Origin: Micromonosporaceae bacterium
GTDB taxonomy: Bacteria; Actinomycetota; Actinomycetes; Mycobacteriales; Micromonosporaceae
Length of the DNA: 37,932 bases
Reading direction: 5' to 3'
Assembly: GCA_009380105.1 (NCBI GenBank)
Contig: WHSM01000004.1
Span: 1-37,932 of the forward strand
The number at the start of each line of letters is the position of its first letter. Position 1 is the first letter of the stretch. Made by a program: the position numbers and the translations under genes. The notes under the pieces were generated by a model. The model was not told the origin of the DNA. It made no database searches and worked only from the letters and a program-made list of their open reading frames with translations. This document shows positions 1 to 7,946 of the stretch, piece by piece.

Positions 1-19
1 GGCATGGCAGGCTGGGCGG

Positions 20-1444
20 GTGACTGAGTTCGATCTAGCGACCACGGCGGTCGAGGCGGCGCTCGCGGCCGGCGCCCGGCACGCCGACGCCCGTGTCGGG
101 CATCGGCGTGTCGAGTCGATGTCGGCCCGCAACGCCGAGGTGGAGGACCTCACCCAGGACGAGAGCACCGGCCTCGGGGTGCGCGCCCTGGTCGGCTCCT
201 CCTGGGGGTTCCGCGCCACAGCTGACCTGTCGGCGGCCGGCGCACGTGAGGCGGGGCGGGCGGCGGCCGAGATCGCCGCGGCCAGCGCCACCGTCGCCGG
301 CCCGGAGCTTGACCTCGTGCCCGTGCCCGCGCGTCAGGACACGTGGTCCAACCCGTGCCGGATCGACCCCGCCGACGTGCCGCTGTCAGACAAGGGCGAC
401 CTGCTGGTCGCGGCGACCAAGCTGATGGTCGAGCACGGCGCCGACCTCGCCGCCGCGAGCTACTCCACCTGGGACACGCGCACCTGGCTGGTCTCCAGCG
501 AGGGTTCCCGCATCCACCAGCGCGTCCGGGAGTGCGGCGCCGACGCCAGCGCCACGGCGATGGGGCGGAGCGAGTCGCAGCGCCGCAGCCATGGCAACAC
601 CGGCAGCGCCGGCTGGGAGGTGGTCGACGGCCTGGACCTGCTCGGCGCCGCGCCCCGGCTCGCGGAGGAGGCGCGGGCGCTGCTGTCGGCGCCGGAGTGC
701 CCGTCCGGCGTCACCGACCTGATCCTGGGCGGGCAGCAGATGGTGCTGCAGATCCACGAGTCGGTCGGGCATGCGGTCGAGCTGGACCGGATTCTGGGCT
801 GGGAGGCGGCGTTCGCCGGCACGTCCTGGCTGGATCTCAACCAGCTCGGGACGCTGCGGTACGGCTCCGAGCTGATGAACATCACCGCCGACCCCACGAT
901 CCCCGGGGCGCTCGGCACGTTCGCCTACGACGACGAAGGCACCCCGGCGCAGGCGCGCGACATCGTCAGAGACGGCGTCTGGGTGGGCGTGCTCGCCGGG
1001 CGGGACTCGGCGGCGACGGCCGGCCTGGACTACGCCGGCAGCGTGCGCGCCGACGGCTGGGCCCGGCTGCCGATGGTGCGGATGACCAACGTGGGGCTCA
1101 AGCCGGGCCCGCACACCCTGGAGGAGATCATCGCCGCCACCGACGACGGCGTCATGATGGACGTCAACCGGTCCTGGTCGATCGACGACAGGCGGCTGAA
1201 CTTCCAGTTCGGCTGCGAGATCGGCTGGGAGGTCAAGAACGGAGAACGCGGCCGGATGCTGCGCAATCCCACGTACACCGGGATCGGGCCGACGTTCTGG
1301 CAGTCGATGGACATGCTCGCCGACGAGATTGTCGCCTGGGGCACCCCGAACTGCGGCAAAGGCCAACCCAGCCAGATCGGCCACACCGGCCATCCGACCG
1401 CGCCGGCGCGCTTCCGAAGAGTTCGAGTGGGGGTACGGGGATGA
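20..1444 (+). CDS. tldD: TldD/PmbA family metalloprotease, TldD-like subunit (GTG start)
   Basis: 474 aa ORF with HESVGHAVELDRILGWEAAFAGTSW (HExxxH TldD signature); followed by a TldE-like gene with 4-nt overlap. Confidence 0.9.
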   Translation: MTEFDLATTAVEAALAAGARHADARVGHRRVESMSARNAEVEDLTQDESTGLGVRALVGSSWGFRATADLSAAGAREAGRAAAEIAAASATVAGPELDLVPVPARQDTWSNPCRIDPADVPLSDKGDLLVAATKLMVEHGADLAAASYSTWDTRTWLVSSEGSRIHQRVRECGADASATAMGRSESQRRSHGNTGSAGWEVVDGLDLLGAAPRLAEEARALLSAPECPSGVTDLILGGQQMVLQIHESVGHAVELDRILGWEAAFAGTSWLDLNQLGTLRYGSELMNITADPTIPGALGTFAYDDEGTPAQARDIVRDGVWVGVLAGRDSAATAGLDYAGSVRADGWARLPMVRMTNVGLKPGPHTLEEIIAATDDGVMMDVNRSWSIDDRRLNFQFGCEIGWEVKNGERGRMLRNPTYTGIGPTFWQSMDMLADEIVAWGTPNCGKGQPSQIGHTGHPTAPARFRRVRVGVRG

Positions 1445-2817
1445 GCAGCGGTGCCCTGACGGAGCAGGTGCTGGATCTCGTGGCGCGGCGCGCGCCGGGC
1501 GCCGAGGTCGAGGTGACCGCGCACACGCAGACCCTGGCCCTGACCCGGTTCGCGAACTCGTACATCCATCAGAACATCTCCGACACCACGACGGCCGTGC
1601 GGTTGCGCCTGCACGTCGACGGCCGCACCGCCTCCGGCGCGACGACCGTGACCGGCGGCGATGGGCTCGGCAACCTGGTGGAGCGGACGCTCGCGGCGGC
1701 CCGGCTGCTCCCGGCCGACCCCGGTTGGCCCGGCCTCACGCCGCCGACCGCGCCGAGCAGTCCGGGCAACTACGATCCCGCGACCGCCGAAGCCGAGCCG
1801 GCCGCGCGCGCCAAAGCAGTGCGCGACTTCGTCGACGGCGCCCACGGGCTGACGGCGGCCGGCTACTGCCGCACCACCGGGGTGACGGCGAGCTTCGCCA
1901 ACAGCGCCGGCCACCGGGTCGACGGCGCGGTGTCGTCGGCGGCGGTGGACGCGATCGCCCGCGACGGCGGCGCCGACGGGGTCGCCCGCTTCGCCGGGCC
2001 GCGGCTGGCCGACGTGAACGGCGCGGCGTTGGGCGCCGCCGCGGCGGCGAAGGCGAGCGCCAGCGACTCGCCGATCGACCTGCCGCCCGGCCGGTACGAG
2101 GTGGTGCTGGAGCCCAGCGCCGTGGTCGACCTGGTCTCGAACCTCGCGATCTGGGGTTACAACGGCAAAGCGGTCGCCGAGCAGCGCTCGTTCGTCGAGC
2201 TGGGCGTTCGCCAGCTCGACCCGTCGCTCACCCTGGTGACCGACGCGGCCGGCCCGGAGTCGCTGGATCTGCCGTTCGACGCGGAGGGCACGCCGGGGCG
2301 ACCGGTCGAGCTGGCGCGGGACGGGGTCAGTCTCGCCGTGGCGCACGACCGGCGCACCGCCAAGGAGACCGGCGCTGTGAGCACCGGCCACGCGATGCCG
2401 CTGGGTTTCCGGTTCGGCCCGATGCCCATCGGCGCACGGCTCTCGCCCGGCGACGCTCCGCTGGCCGAGACCGCCGGGCGTCCGGCGTGCGACGACTCCG
2501 TCGCCGGGCTGCTCGGCGGGATGCGGCGCGGACTGCTGGTCACCGACCTGTGGTACACGCGGGTGCTCGACCCGCGCAGCCTGGTCGAGACCGGCCTGAC
2601 CCGCAACGGGGTGTGGCTGGTGGAGGACGGCGAGATCGTGGGGCCGGTGAGCAACCTGCGCTTCACCCAGTCGTACCCGCAGGCGTTGGGACCGGGGCAG
2701 GTGCGTGCCGTCGGCGCCGTGGCGAGCGCGGTGCCGTACCACTGGGGGCTGTTGACTTTTGCCGCGCCGGCGCTGCACCTGGCGTCGTGGAACTTCACCG
2801 GCGGGGCGGGCGGCTGA
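1441..2817 (+). CDS. TldD/PmbA family protein, TldE-like subunit
   Basis: In-frame ATG at 1441 inside ORF 343..2817; protein MSSGALTEQVLDLVARRAPGAEVEVTAHTQTLALTRFANSYIHQN is typical of TldE/PmbA; translationally coupled to tldD. Confidence 0.88.
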   Translation: MSSGALTEQVLDLVARRAPGAEVEVTAHTQTLALTRFANSYIHQNISDTTTAVRLRLHVDGRTASGATTVTGGDGLGNLVERTLAAARLLPADPGWPGLTPPTAPSSPGNYDPATAEAEPAARAKAVRDFVDGAHGLTAAGYCRTTGVTASFANSAGHRVDGAVSSAAVDAIARDGGADGVARFAGPRLADVNGAALGAAAAAKASASDSPIDLPPGRYEVVLEPSAVVDLVSNLAIWGYNGKAVAEQRSFVELGVRQLDPSLTLVTDAAGPESLDLPFDAEGTPGRPVELARDGVSLAVAHDRRTAKETGAVSTGHAMPLGFRFGPMPIGARLSPGDAPLAETAGRPACDDSVAGLLGGMRRGLLVTDLWYTRVLDPRSLVETGLTRNGVWLVEDGEIVGPVSNLRFTQSYPQALGPGQVRAVGAVASAVPYHWGLLTFAAPALHLASWNFTGGAGG

Positions 2818-3291
2818 TCAGGTCGACCCCCCGAACGACTCCTCGGCGCCCTTGCGGAGATCCTCGTCGCTCGGCGTGGCGACGGTGGTCGCCAGGGACC
2901 ACTGGTGCCCGTACGGGTCGACGAGCTGCCCGTACCGGTCGCCCCAGAACTGGTCCTCCAACGGCATGGTGACCGTGGCGCCGGCCGCGACCGCCTGATT
3001 CCACACCGCGTCCACGTCCGCCAGTTGCAGGTGGATCAACACCGGCGAGCCGCCGAGCGCCTCGGGCGTGCTGCCTTTGCCGTCGCGGGCTTCCGGGAAG
3101 TCGTCCATGAGCATCAGCGTGGCGTCGTTGATCTCGATCGCGGCGTGCATGATCCTCTTGCCGTCTGGCGTGGCGGCCCGGCTGATCTCGGTGGCGCCGA
3201 AGGCCTGCTTGTAGAAGTCGATGGCGCCGCTCGCGTCGCTGACGATCAGATACGGCACGGCCCCACCCACGGGCATAGCCTGCTCAGTCAT
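2818..3291 (-). CDS. VOC (glyoxalase/PhnB-like) family protein
   Basis: 157 aa, VPYLIVSDASGAIDFYKQAFGATEISR...GKGSTPEALGGSPVLIHLQLADVDAVWNQAVAAGATVTMPLEDQFWGDRYGQLVDPYGHQWSLAT, characteristic PhnB/VOC pattern. Confidence 0.92.
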   Translation of the reverse strand: MTEQAMPVGGAVPYLIVSDASGAIDFYKQAFGATEISRAATPDGKRIMHAAIEINDATLMLMDDFPEARDGKGSTPEALGGSPVLIHLQLADVDAVWNQAVAAGATVTMPLEDQFWGDRYGQLVDPYGHQWSLATTVATPSDEDLRKGAEESFGGST

Positions 3292-3377
3292 AACTACCTC
3301 TCCTTATCGAGTGGCTGTCTCCCACCGACCCTACGAGCGGCGTACGACATCCGCCCCCGGAACCCAGATCCTCACCG

Positions 3378-3524
3378 CTACGCCGCGATGGAGCCCGAGC
3401 CGGTTTGTGTGGTTTCGCCGTCCAGAGGGCGGCCGATCACCGTGTTGACGATCGGGCCACGGCAAGTCCGACACGGCACCGGCTTACCCAACGGCTCGAA
3501 CTCAGGCGCGCGGGGCTCAGCCAT
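3378..3524 (-). CDS. Small CxxC protein (48 aa), unknown function
   Basis: In-frame ATG at 3524 giving MAEPRAPEFEPLGKPVPCRTCRGPIVNTVIGRPLDGETTQTGSGSIAA; lies directly after the 3527 stop of the upstream gene. Confidence 0.45.
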   Translation of the reverse strand: MAEPRAPEFEPLGKPVPCRTCRGPIVNTVIGRPLDGETTQTGSGSIAA

Positions 3525-3526
3525 GA

Positions 3527-4186
3527 TCACGACGCTGGCCCGCCCTGGACGAGCCGGACCAGGTGGATCTCGCCGTCGGCGTCGACCTCGGCGCGGACGT
3601 AGCCGGCGCGGACCAGGGCGCGGCGGTCGGAGATCTCGCACGTTTGCCAGCGGCGCACCTCGTCCGGGTCCGGCTCCGTGGGATCCCCGTCCACGTCCGT
3701 CCAACTGTCCAGAACCAGCGCGCCGTCCAAGCGCCTACGGGCGAGATCAGGGTGCAGCGTGGTGATCGCCCGTGTCAGCGCGGCCAGCTCCAGCCGGCTC
3801 TCCAGGGTCGCCGCCACCAGATCGCGCTGCCGGCACGGCGGCCCGCACCAGTACGCGCGAGTCCCGTCGGCGCGGGGCGCGGGCTGCATCCACCGCATGC
3901 ACATCCTGCACAGCAGGAACTCGCCGTCCAATATGTACTCGGCGTCAGACGCGTGCCCACGCGGCATGACCGGCATCGCCACACGCCCAACCGCTTTCAC
4001 CGTCGCCGGCTCGATCCGGCCGGAGGGCGCGGCCCGCCCGAATGCTCGTGTGCCCCTTGGCGACCGCACTCCCCGCGCACCTCCGACCGGGTAGGCGGGC
4101 GACTCTCGCCCGCACTCATCACCCGACGCCGGGGCCGTGGCGGCAAGCCCGGTAACGGGGACCTGCACAGAAGGTAGGGCCGCCAT
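3527..4186 (-). CDS. Small zinc-ribbon protein of unknown function; start uncertain (4186 or internal ATG at 3976)
   Basis: C-terminal part FLLCRMCMRWMQPAPRADGTRAYWCGPPCRQRDLVAATLESRLELAALTRAI shows paired Cys typical of a zinc beta-ribbon; the N-terminal ~70 aa looks low-quality so the real start may be 3976. Confidence 0.6.
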   Translation of the reverse strand: MAALPSVQVPVTGLAATAPASGDECGRESPAYPVGGARGVRSPRGTRAFGRAAPSGRIEPATVKAVGRVAMPVMPRGHASDAEYILDGEFLLCRMCMRWMQPAPRADGTRAYWCGPPCRQRDLVAATLESRLELAALTRAITTLHPDLARRRLDGALVLDSWTDVDGDPTEPDPDEVRRWQTCEISDRRALVRAGYVRAEVDADGEIHLVRLVQGGPAS

Positions 4187-4215
4187 CACACGGGGATGGG
4201 GTACAGGAAGTGACG

Positions 4216-4230
4216 GGTACTTGGTGTACC
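4216..4230. promoter_or_regulatory. Putative operator GGTACT-TGG-TGTACC
   Basis: Near-perfect inverted repeat (5/6 arm match) abutting the XRE stop codon and upstream of the next minus-strand gene; matches the perfect repeat at 5466-5480. Further half-site GGTACA at 4200-4205. Confidence 0.55.
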
Positions 4231-5441
4231 TATTCCGGGCTCGCGTTGAGAGTCCGGGCCAGCTCTACGGCGTCCTCACGGATCGCCGCGCCTGACTGGC
4301 TTGCCAGACGGCCAGCGATCTCGCGAGCGATGGGCGAGTACCTGATTGTCTCGGGGCTCACGGCCTGCGCGCGCTGTAGCAGGTGCAGCGTCGCTTCCAG
4401 CGAGCCTTCGAGGTCCGCCGAGCGCGCCAGTTCCACGTAGTGCCGGGCGCGGCGTTCCGTGGACGGGATGGACTGCGGGTCGAGCGCGTGCGCCCGTCGC
4501 TGCGCTTCTTCAGGATCACCCAGGTCGACCGCGCACATCACGGCGTACACGTCGACCAGGGTACGGCCGACGCGGGTGCGCGGGTCGACGTAGTCAGCGG
4601 GGAGAGCGCGGTGGACGATCTCGCGTGCCTTGTTCCACTCGGCCCACGCGGACTGATCGCCGGTCCGCGCCTTGGTCAGCGCGGCGCACAGGTGAAGGTC
4701 GGCCAGCTGCGCGGCGGCTTGCGCCGGGCCGTCAGCCACCAGCGGCTCTACGAGCTGCTCCGCTTCGTGCAGCCGCTCCAGGCCCTCGTCGGCGCGCCCA
4801 ACCGCGCGGAGCAGGTGAGCGGCGTACCACACACTCCGGCCAATCGACAGCGGGTCGTCGGACTCCAGGCTCGCCTGCATTCCCCGATCGACGCACAGCC
4901 ACATCAGCTCGCGGTCACCGTGCCAAGCCAGGAAGGCCTGCCCCAGGTGATACACCTCGGCCAGCGACGCGAGAGCGCTGCGCCGCTCCTCGCCGTCGAG
5001 CAGCCGAGTCGCGCGCTGGGTGGTGTCAATGAGGCCGGGCAGGATCGCGCCGGTCTCGCTGCGCTGCTGCCGACTCGTGTGCCACGTCCGCCACGCCGCG
5101 TCGAGAGCGCCCTCAAGGTACGCCGCACTCGGCGGCTCACCGTCCACACGCACCGGCCACGCCGTCAGCGCCCGACGCACATCAGGCACACCAGGGTGAG
5201 TCGGCAAGCGCCCATCCAGACTCAGCCGCACATCCGGGCCATACAACTCACCGAGATCGCGCACGCCAAGAACATCCGAGATCTTCCGCGCGGTGTCGAG
5301 CGTGAGCCTTCGCGTGCCCCGTTCGACGAACTTGATCAGCGTCGCGGACACGCCGGTCAGACTGGCGAGCCGTTCCCTGCTGAGCCCGGCTCGCTCTCGC
5401 AACTCCTTCACGCGCTGACCAACCTCGGGATCCGGCTCCAT
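4230..5441 (-). CDS. XRE-family HTH regulator with C-terminal TPR-like helical region
   Basis: MEPDPEVGQRVKELRERAGLSRERLASLTGVSATLIKFVERGTRRLTLDTARKISDVLGV = HTH_XRE; long helical C-terminus. Start chosen at the MEPDP ATG (5441). Confidence 0.85.
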   Translation of the reverse strand: MEPDPEVGQRVKELRERAGLSRERLASLTGVSATLIKFVERGTRRLTLDTARKISDVLGVRDLGELYGPDVRLSLDGRLPTHPGVPDVRRALTAWPVRVDGEPPSAAYLEGALDAAWRTWHTSRQQRSETGAILPGLIDTTQRATRLLDGEERRSALASLAEVYHLGQAFLAWHGDRELMWLCVDRGMQASLESDDPLSIGRSVWYAAHLLRAVGRADEGLERLHEAEQLVEPLVADGPAQAAAQLADLHLCAALTKARTGDQSAWAEWNKAREIVHRALPADYVDPRTRVGRTLVDVYAVMCAVDLGDPEEAQRRAHALDPQSIPSTERRARHYVELARSADLEGSLEATLHLLQRAQAVSPETIRYSPIAREIAGRLASQSGAAIREDAVELARTLNASPE

Positions 5442-5465
5442 CGCGTACCAACCTTTACGGCACGG

Positions 5466-5480
5466 GGTACAAGATGTACC
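5466..5480. promoter_or_regulatory. Putative autoregulatory operator GGTACA-AGA-TGTACC
   Basis: Perfect 6-bp arm inverted repeat with 3-nt spacer, 24 nt upstream of the XRE start codon. Confidence 0.65.
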
Positions 5481-5556
5481 TGACGATAAAGCTCGCAGGT
5501 CGGGCACGCCAGAGACACCCGACCATCTGGCACGGTACGGGCACGGCAGCGGAGCG

Positions 5557-5865
5557 GTGAGAGCCCTGGCGGCTCATCAACGCCACCACGAGCGCGGGGC
5601 GGTGCACGGGCTTGACCTCGCCGCCGCGCTGAGTCGCGACCCGTGGTTGACGCGGGAAGCGGGCGACGTGGTCGAGGAGTTGCTGCTCGGAGCGACCGGG
5701 GCGCAGGTGCGTGACGCGCTCGGCTGGGACCAGCTCACCATGATCCGCAAGGCCACCGGACGTGAACCTGTCAGCCAGGCAGAAGCCGATGAACTCGCCC
5801 GCCTCGACGTCCAGTGGCTCGCCTTCGGCATAGAATTCGGCTATGACCGCAGCTCACGCGCATGA
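5557..5865 (+). CDS. Hypothetical protein (102 aa)
   Basis: ORF divergent from XRE gene; overlaps the next small ORF by 23 nt, suggesting coupling. Confidence 0.5.
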   Translation: MRALAAHQRHHERGAVHGLDLAAALSRDPWLTREAGDVVEELLLGATGAQVRDALGWDQLTMIRKATGREPVSQAEADELARLDVQWLAFGIEFGYDRSSRA

Positions 5866-6064
5866 CGATCTGCACCAGCTGGTCGATCAGCTCACGCCCC
5901 GCCAGGCAGATGCGGTGCGTGCTGTCGTGCTGCAACTCGTGAAGAACCCGTCGGAGCAGGATTCCGATCGCCCACCAGGTCGACGTCGAACTTTGTCGTT
6001 TGCGGGGATCATGGATGCCGAGCCGGATCTCGCTGAGCGCTCAGAGGAGATGTCCGGGCGCTGA
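5843..6064 (+). CDS. Antitoxin-like small protein (73 aa), no adjacent toxin
   Basis: MTAAHAHDDLHQLVDQLTPRQADAVRAVVLQLV...RRRTLSFAGIMDAEPDLAERSEEMSGR resembles short antitoxins of PIN-type modules (helical N-terminus, LSFxGxxxxxPDLAERSEE tail). Confidence 0.6.
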   Translation: MTAAHAHDDLHQLVDQLTPRQADAVRAVVLQLVKNPSEQDSDRPPGRRRTLSFAGIMDAEPDLAERSEEMSGR

Positions 6065-6107
6065 CCCTGTTGCCGTAGGCGCCGCGGTTGGCCTGCCCGC
6101 GCGACGG

Positions 6108-7853
6108 CTAGAACGGGATGTCGTCGTCTGTGCCAGAGCCCGCAGGCGCGCCGACCACCGCGAACGGGTCCGCGTCGCTGACCGCCGACCGGGCGCTGCC
6201 CGCCGGCCGTGCCCCCGCCTCCGACGGCCGGGTTGCCCAGGCCGGGAACGGGAACTCCACCACCAGCGGCACCGGGATGTCCGGCTGCGCCACGAACATC
6301 GTCCCCGGCTTGGCCAGCACCGCGCGCTGGCGCTGGGCCGGGGGCAGGTAGCCGTACTCGGGGCGGGTCGCCTCGGCCGCGTCGAGCCGGCCCACCACCC
6401 GGATCGCGGAGTTCGCGACGATCCGGCGCTCCACCTCGCTGGCGGTCTGCTGGGCGCCGATCAGGATCACCCCGAGCGAGCGGCCCCGCTCGGCGATGTC
6501 GAGCAGGATCTCCTTGATCGGGCTGTTCCCCTCGCGCGGGGCGTACTTGTTGAGCTCGTCGAGCACCACGAACAGCAACGGCCGCGCCGCCCCGGACCGC
6601 TCCTTGCGCTCGAACTCGTTGCGCAGCGTCACACCCACCACGAACCGCTGCGCCCGATCCGGCAGGTTGTGCAGGTCGACCACGGTCACCTGGGCGCCGC
6701 TTTCGGTGCTGATCCCGTGCGCCCGCCGCTCCGGCAGGTCGCCGCGGATCAGGCGCGCCAGGTCGCGGCGGCTCGACGACAAGCGGCGCAGGAACGCGTT
6801 GGCGGTGCCGAGCCCGATGGCGCTTCCGGTCCACGCGGCGCGGCTGTCGTCGTCGGTCAGCCGGCGCTCCAGGAACTCCACCAGGCCCGCGTAGTCCCGC
6901 ACGATCTCGCCGTCGATCAGCACCGCGCCGCCGTCGGCCGGCATCGCGTCCCGAGCCAGCTTCGCGGTCACCTGGTGCACGACCATCGTGTACTGCTGCC
7001 GCTCGTCGTCGGCGTCGGCGAACACGAACGGCAGCAGCTTCTCCGCGCAGAACTCCCGCAGCGTCCAGTAGAACGGGTCGACTCCGGTCGTGCGCGAGGC
7101 CACGTCCGGGGTGGCGTCGCGATCGCCGACCCGCGGCGGGGCGTACACACCGACAGATTTGAACGCCTCGGCCGGCAGGCCGAGCTTCGCGTACGAGGCG
7201 CGGATTTCGTCGGTGAGCTTGATGTTGTCGTGATCGAGCAGCAGCAGATCCTCGCCCTTGACGTTGAAGATCAACGCCTTCGTGTTGACGGCCTCGGCGC
7301 CGAGCGCGGGGGAGCGGAACAACGAGTAGAGCAGCCACGTGGCGAAACTGGTCTTCGTCGCCACGCCGGAGATCCCGGAGATGCTCACGTGCCCACCCCT
7401 GGTGCCGTCCAGGAAGTCGGCGTTGAGGAACACCGACTCGCCGTCGCGCCCGAGCCCGACCGGCACCTGGCGCTCCATCCGGTCGAAGTACAGCGCTACC
7501 GCCCGCTCCAGATCCGTGGCGCGGTAGACGGACTCGCCGGGGCGCGGCGGCACGTACACCTCCGGCTCGACCCGGGTGGTGGTGACCTCGGCGGCCTCCT
7601 GCACCTCGGCGGGCAGCATCCCGTCCGCGATCAGGAACACGTCCGAGTCGAACTGCGCGCCCTCGTGCCGCGCGCGGATCGCGGTCACCACGCCGGCGAT
7701 CGCGACGCTGGCGCCGTCCGGAAGCTGCCGGTGGGTCACCACCACGTCGTCGAGCTGCAGGTACCGGCCCTGCTCCACGGCGACCCAGAACGTCAGCGGG
7801 GTCGCGTCCTCGGTGCCCAGCACCCGTCCGACCGCCTCGTTCGGCGCCGTCAT
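6108..7853 (-). CDS. HerA/DUF87-type P-loop ATPase with C-terminal DDDIPF tail
   Basis: GISGVATKTSFATWLLYSLF (variant Walker A), PLLFVVLDELNKYAPREGNSPIKEILLDIAERGRSLGVILIGAQQTASEVERRIVANSAIRVVGRLD (Walker B plus HerA/VirB4-type sensor region); ends GTDDDIPF*. Confidence 0.85.
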   Translation of the reverse strand: MTAPNEAVGRVLGTEDATPLTFWVAVEQGRYLQLDDVVVTHRQLPDGASVAIAGVVTAIRARHEGAQFDSDVFLIADGMLPAEVQEAAEVTTTRVEPEVYVPPRPGESVYRATDLERAVALYFDRMERQVPVGLGRDGESVFLNADFLDGTRGGHVSISGISGVATKTSFATWLLYSLFRSPALGAEAVNTKALIFNVKGEDLLLLDHDNIKLTDEIRASYAKLGLPAEAFKSVGVYAPPRVGDRDATPDVASRTTGVDPFYWTLREFCAEKLLPFVFADADDERQQYTMVVHQVTAKLARDAMPADGGAVLIDGEIVRDYAGLVEFLERRLTDDDSRAAWTGSAIGLGTANAFLRRLSSSRRDLARLIRGDLPERRAHGISTESGAQVTVVDLHNLPDRAQRFVVGVTLRNEFERKERSGAARPLLFVVLDELNKYAPREGNSPIKEILLDIAERGRSLGVILIGAQQTASEVERRIVANSAIRVVGRLDAAEATRPEYGYLPPAQRQRAVLAKPGTMFVAQPDIPVPLVVEFPFPAWATRPSEAGARPAGSARSAVSDADPFAVVGAPAGSGTDDDIPF

Positions 7854-7946
7854 GTCGCGACCTCCCACGGATTCGCTTCCCCCAGCATCGTGCCTCACCG
7901 CCGGCCGACGCGTGCGGAGCCGTGCCGGCGCGTCCGCGCCGCGGAC

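Noticed and set aside
2812-2823. TGATCA palindrome at the convergent tldE/VOC gene junction as a regulatory site
   Set aside because: It is simply the two abutting stop codons; no extended symmetry.
1030-2972. ORFs 1030..2778 (-), 1329..2972 (+), 386..1393 (-) and the N-terminal extension 343..1440
   Set aside because: Overlap the well supported TldD/TldE genes and have low-complexity Arg-rich translations.
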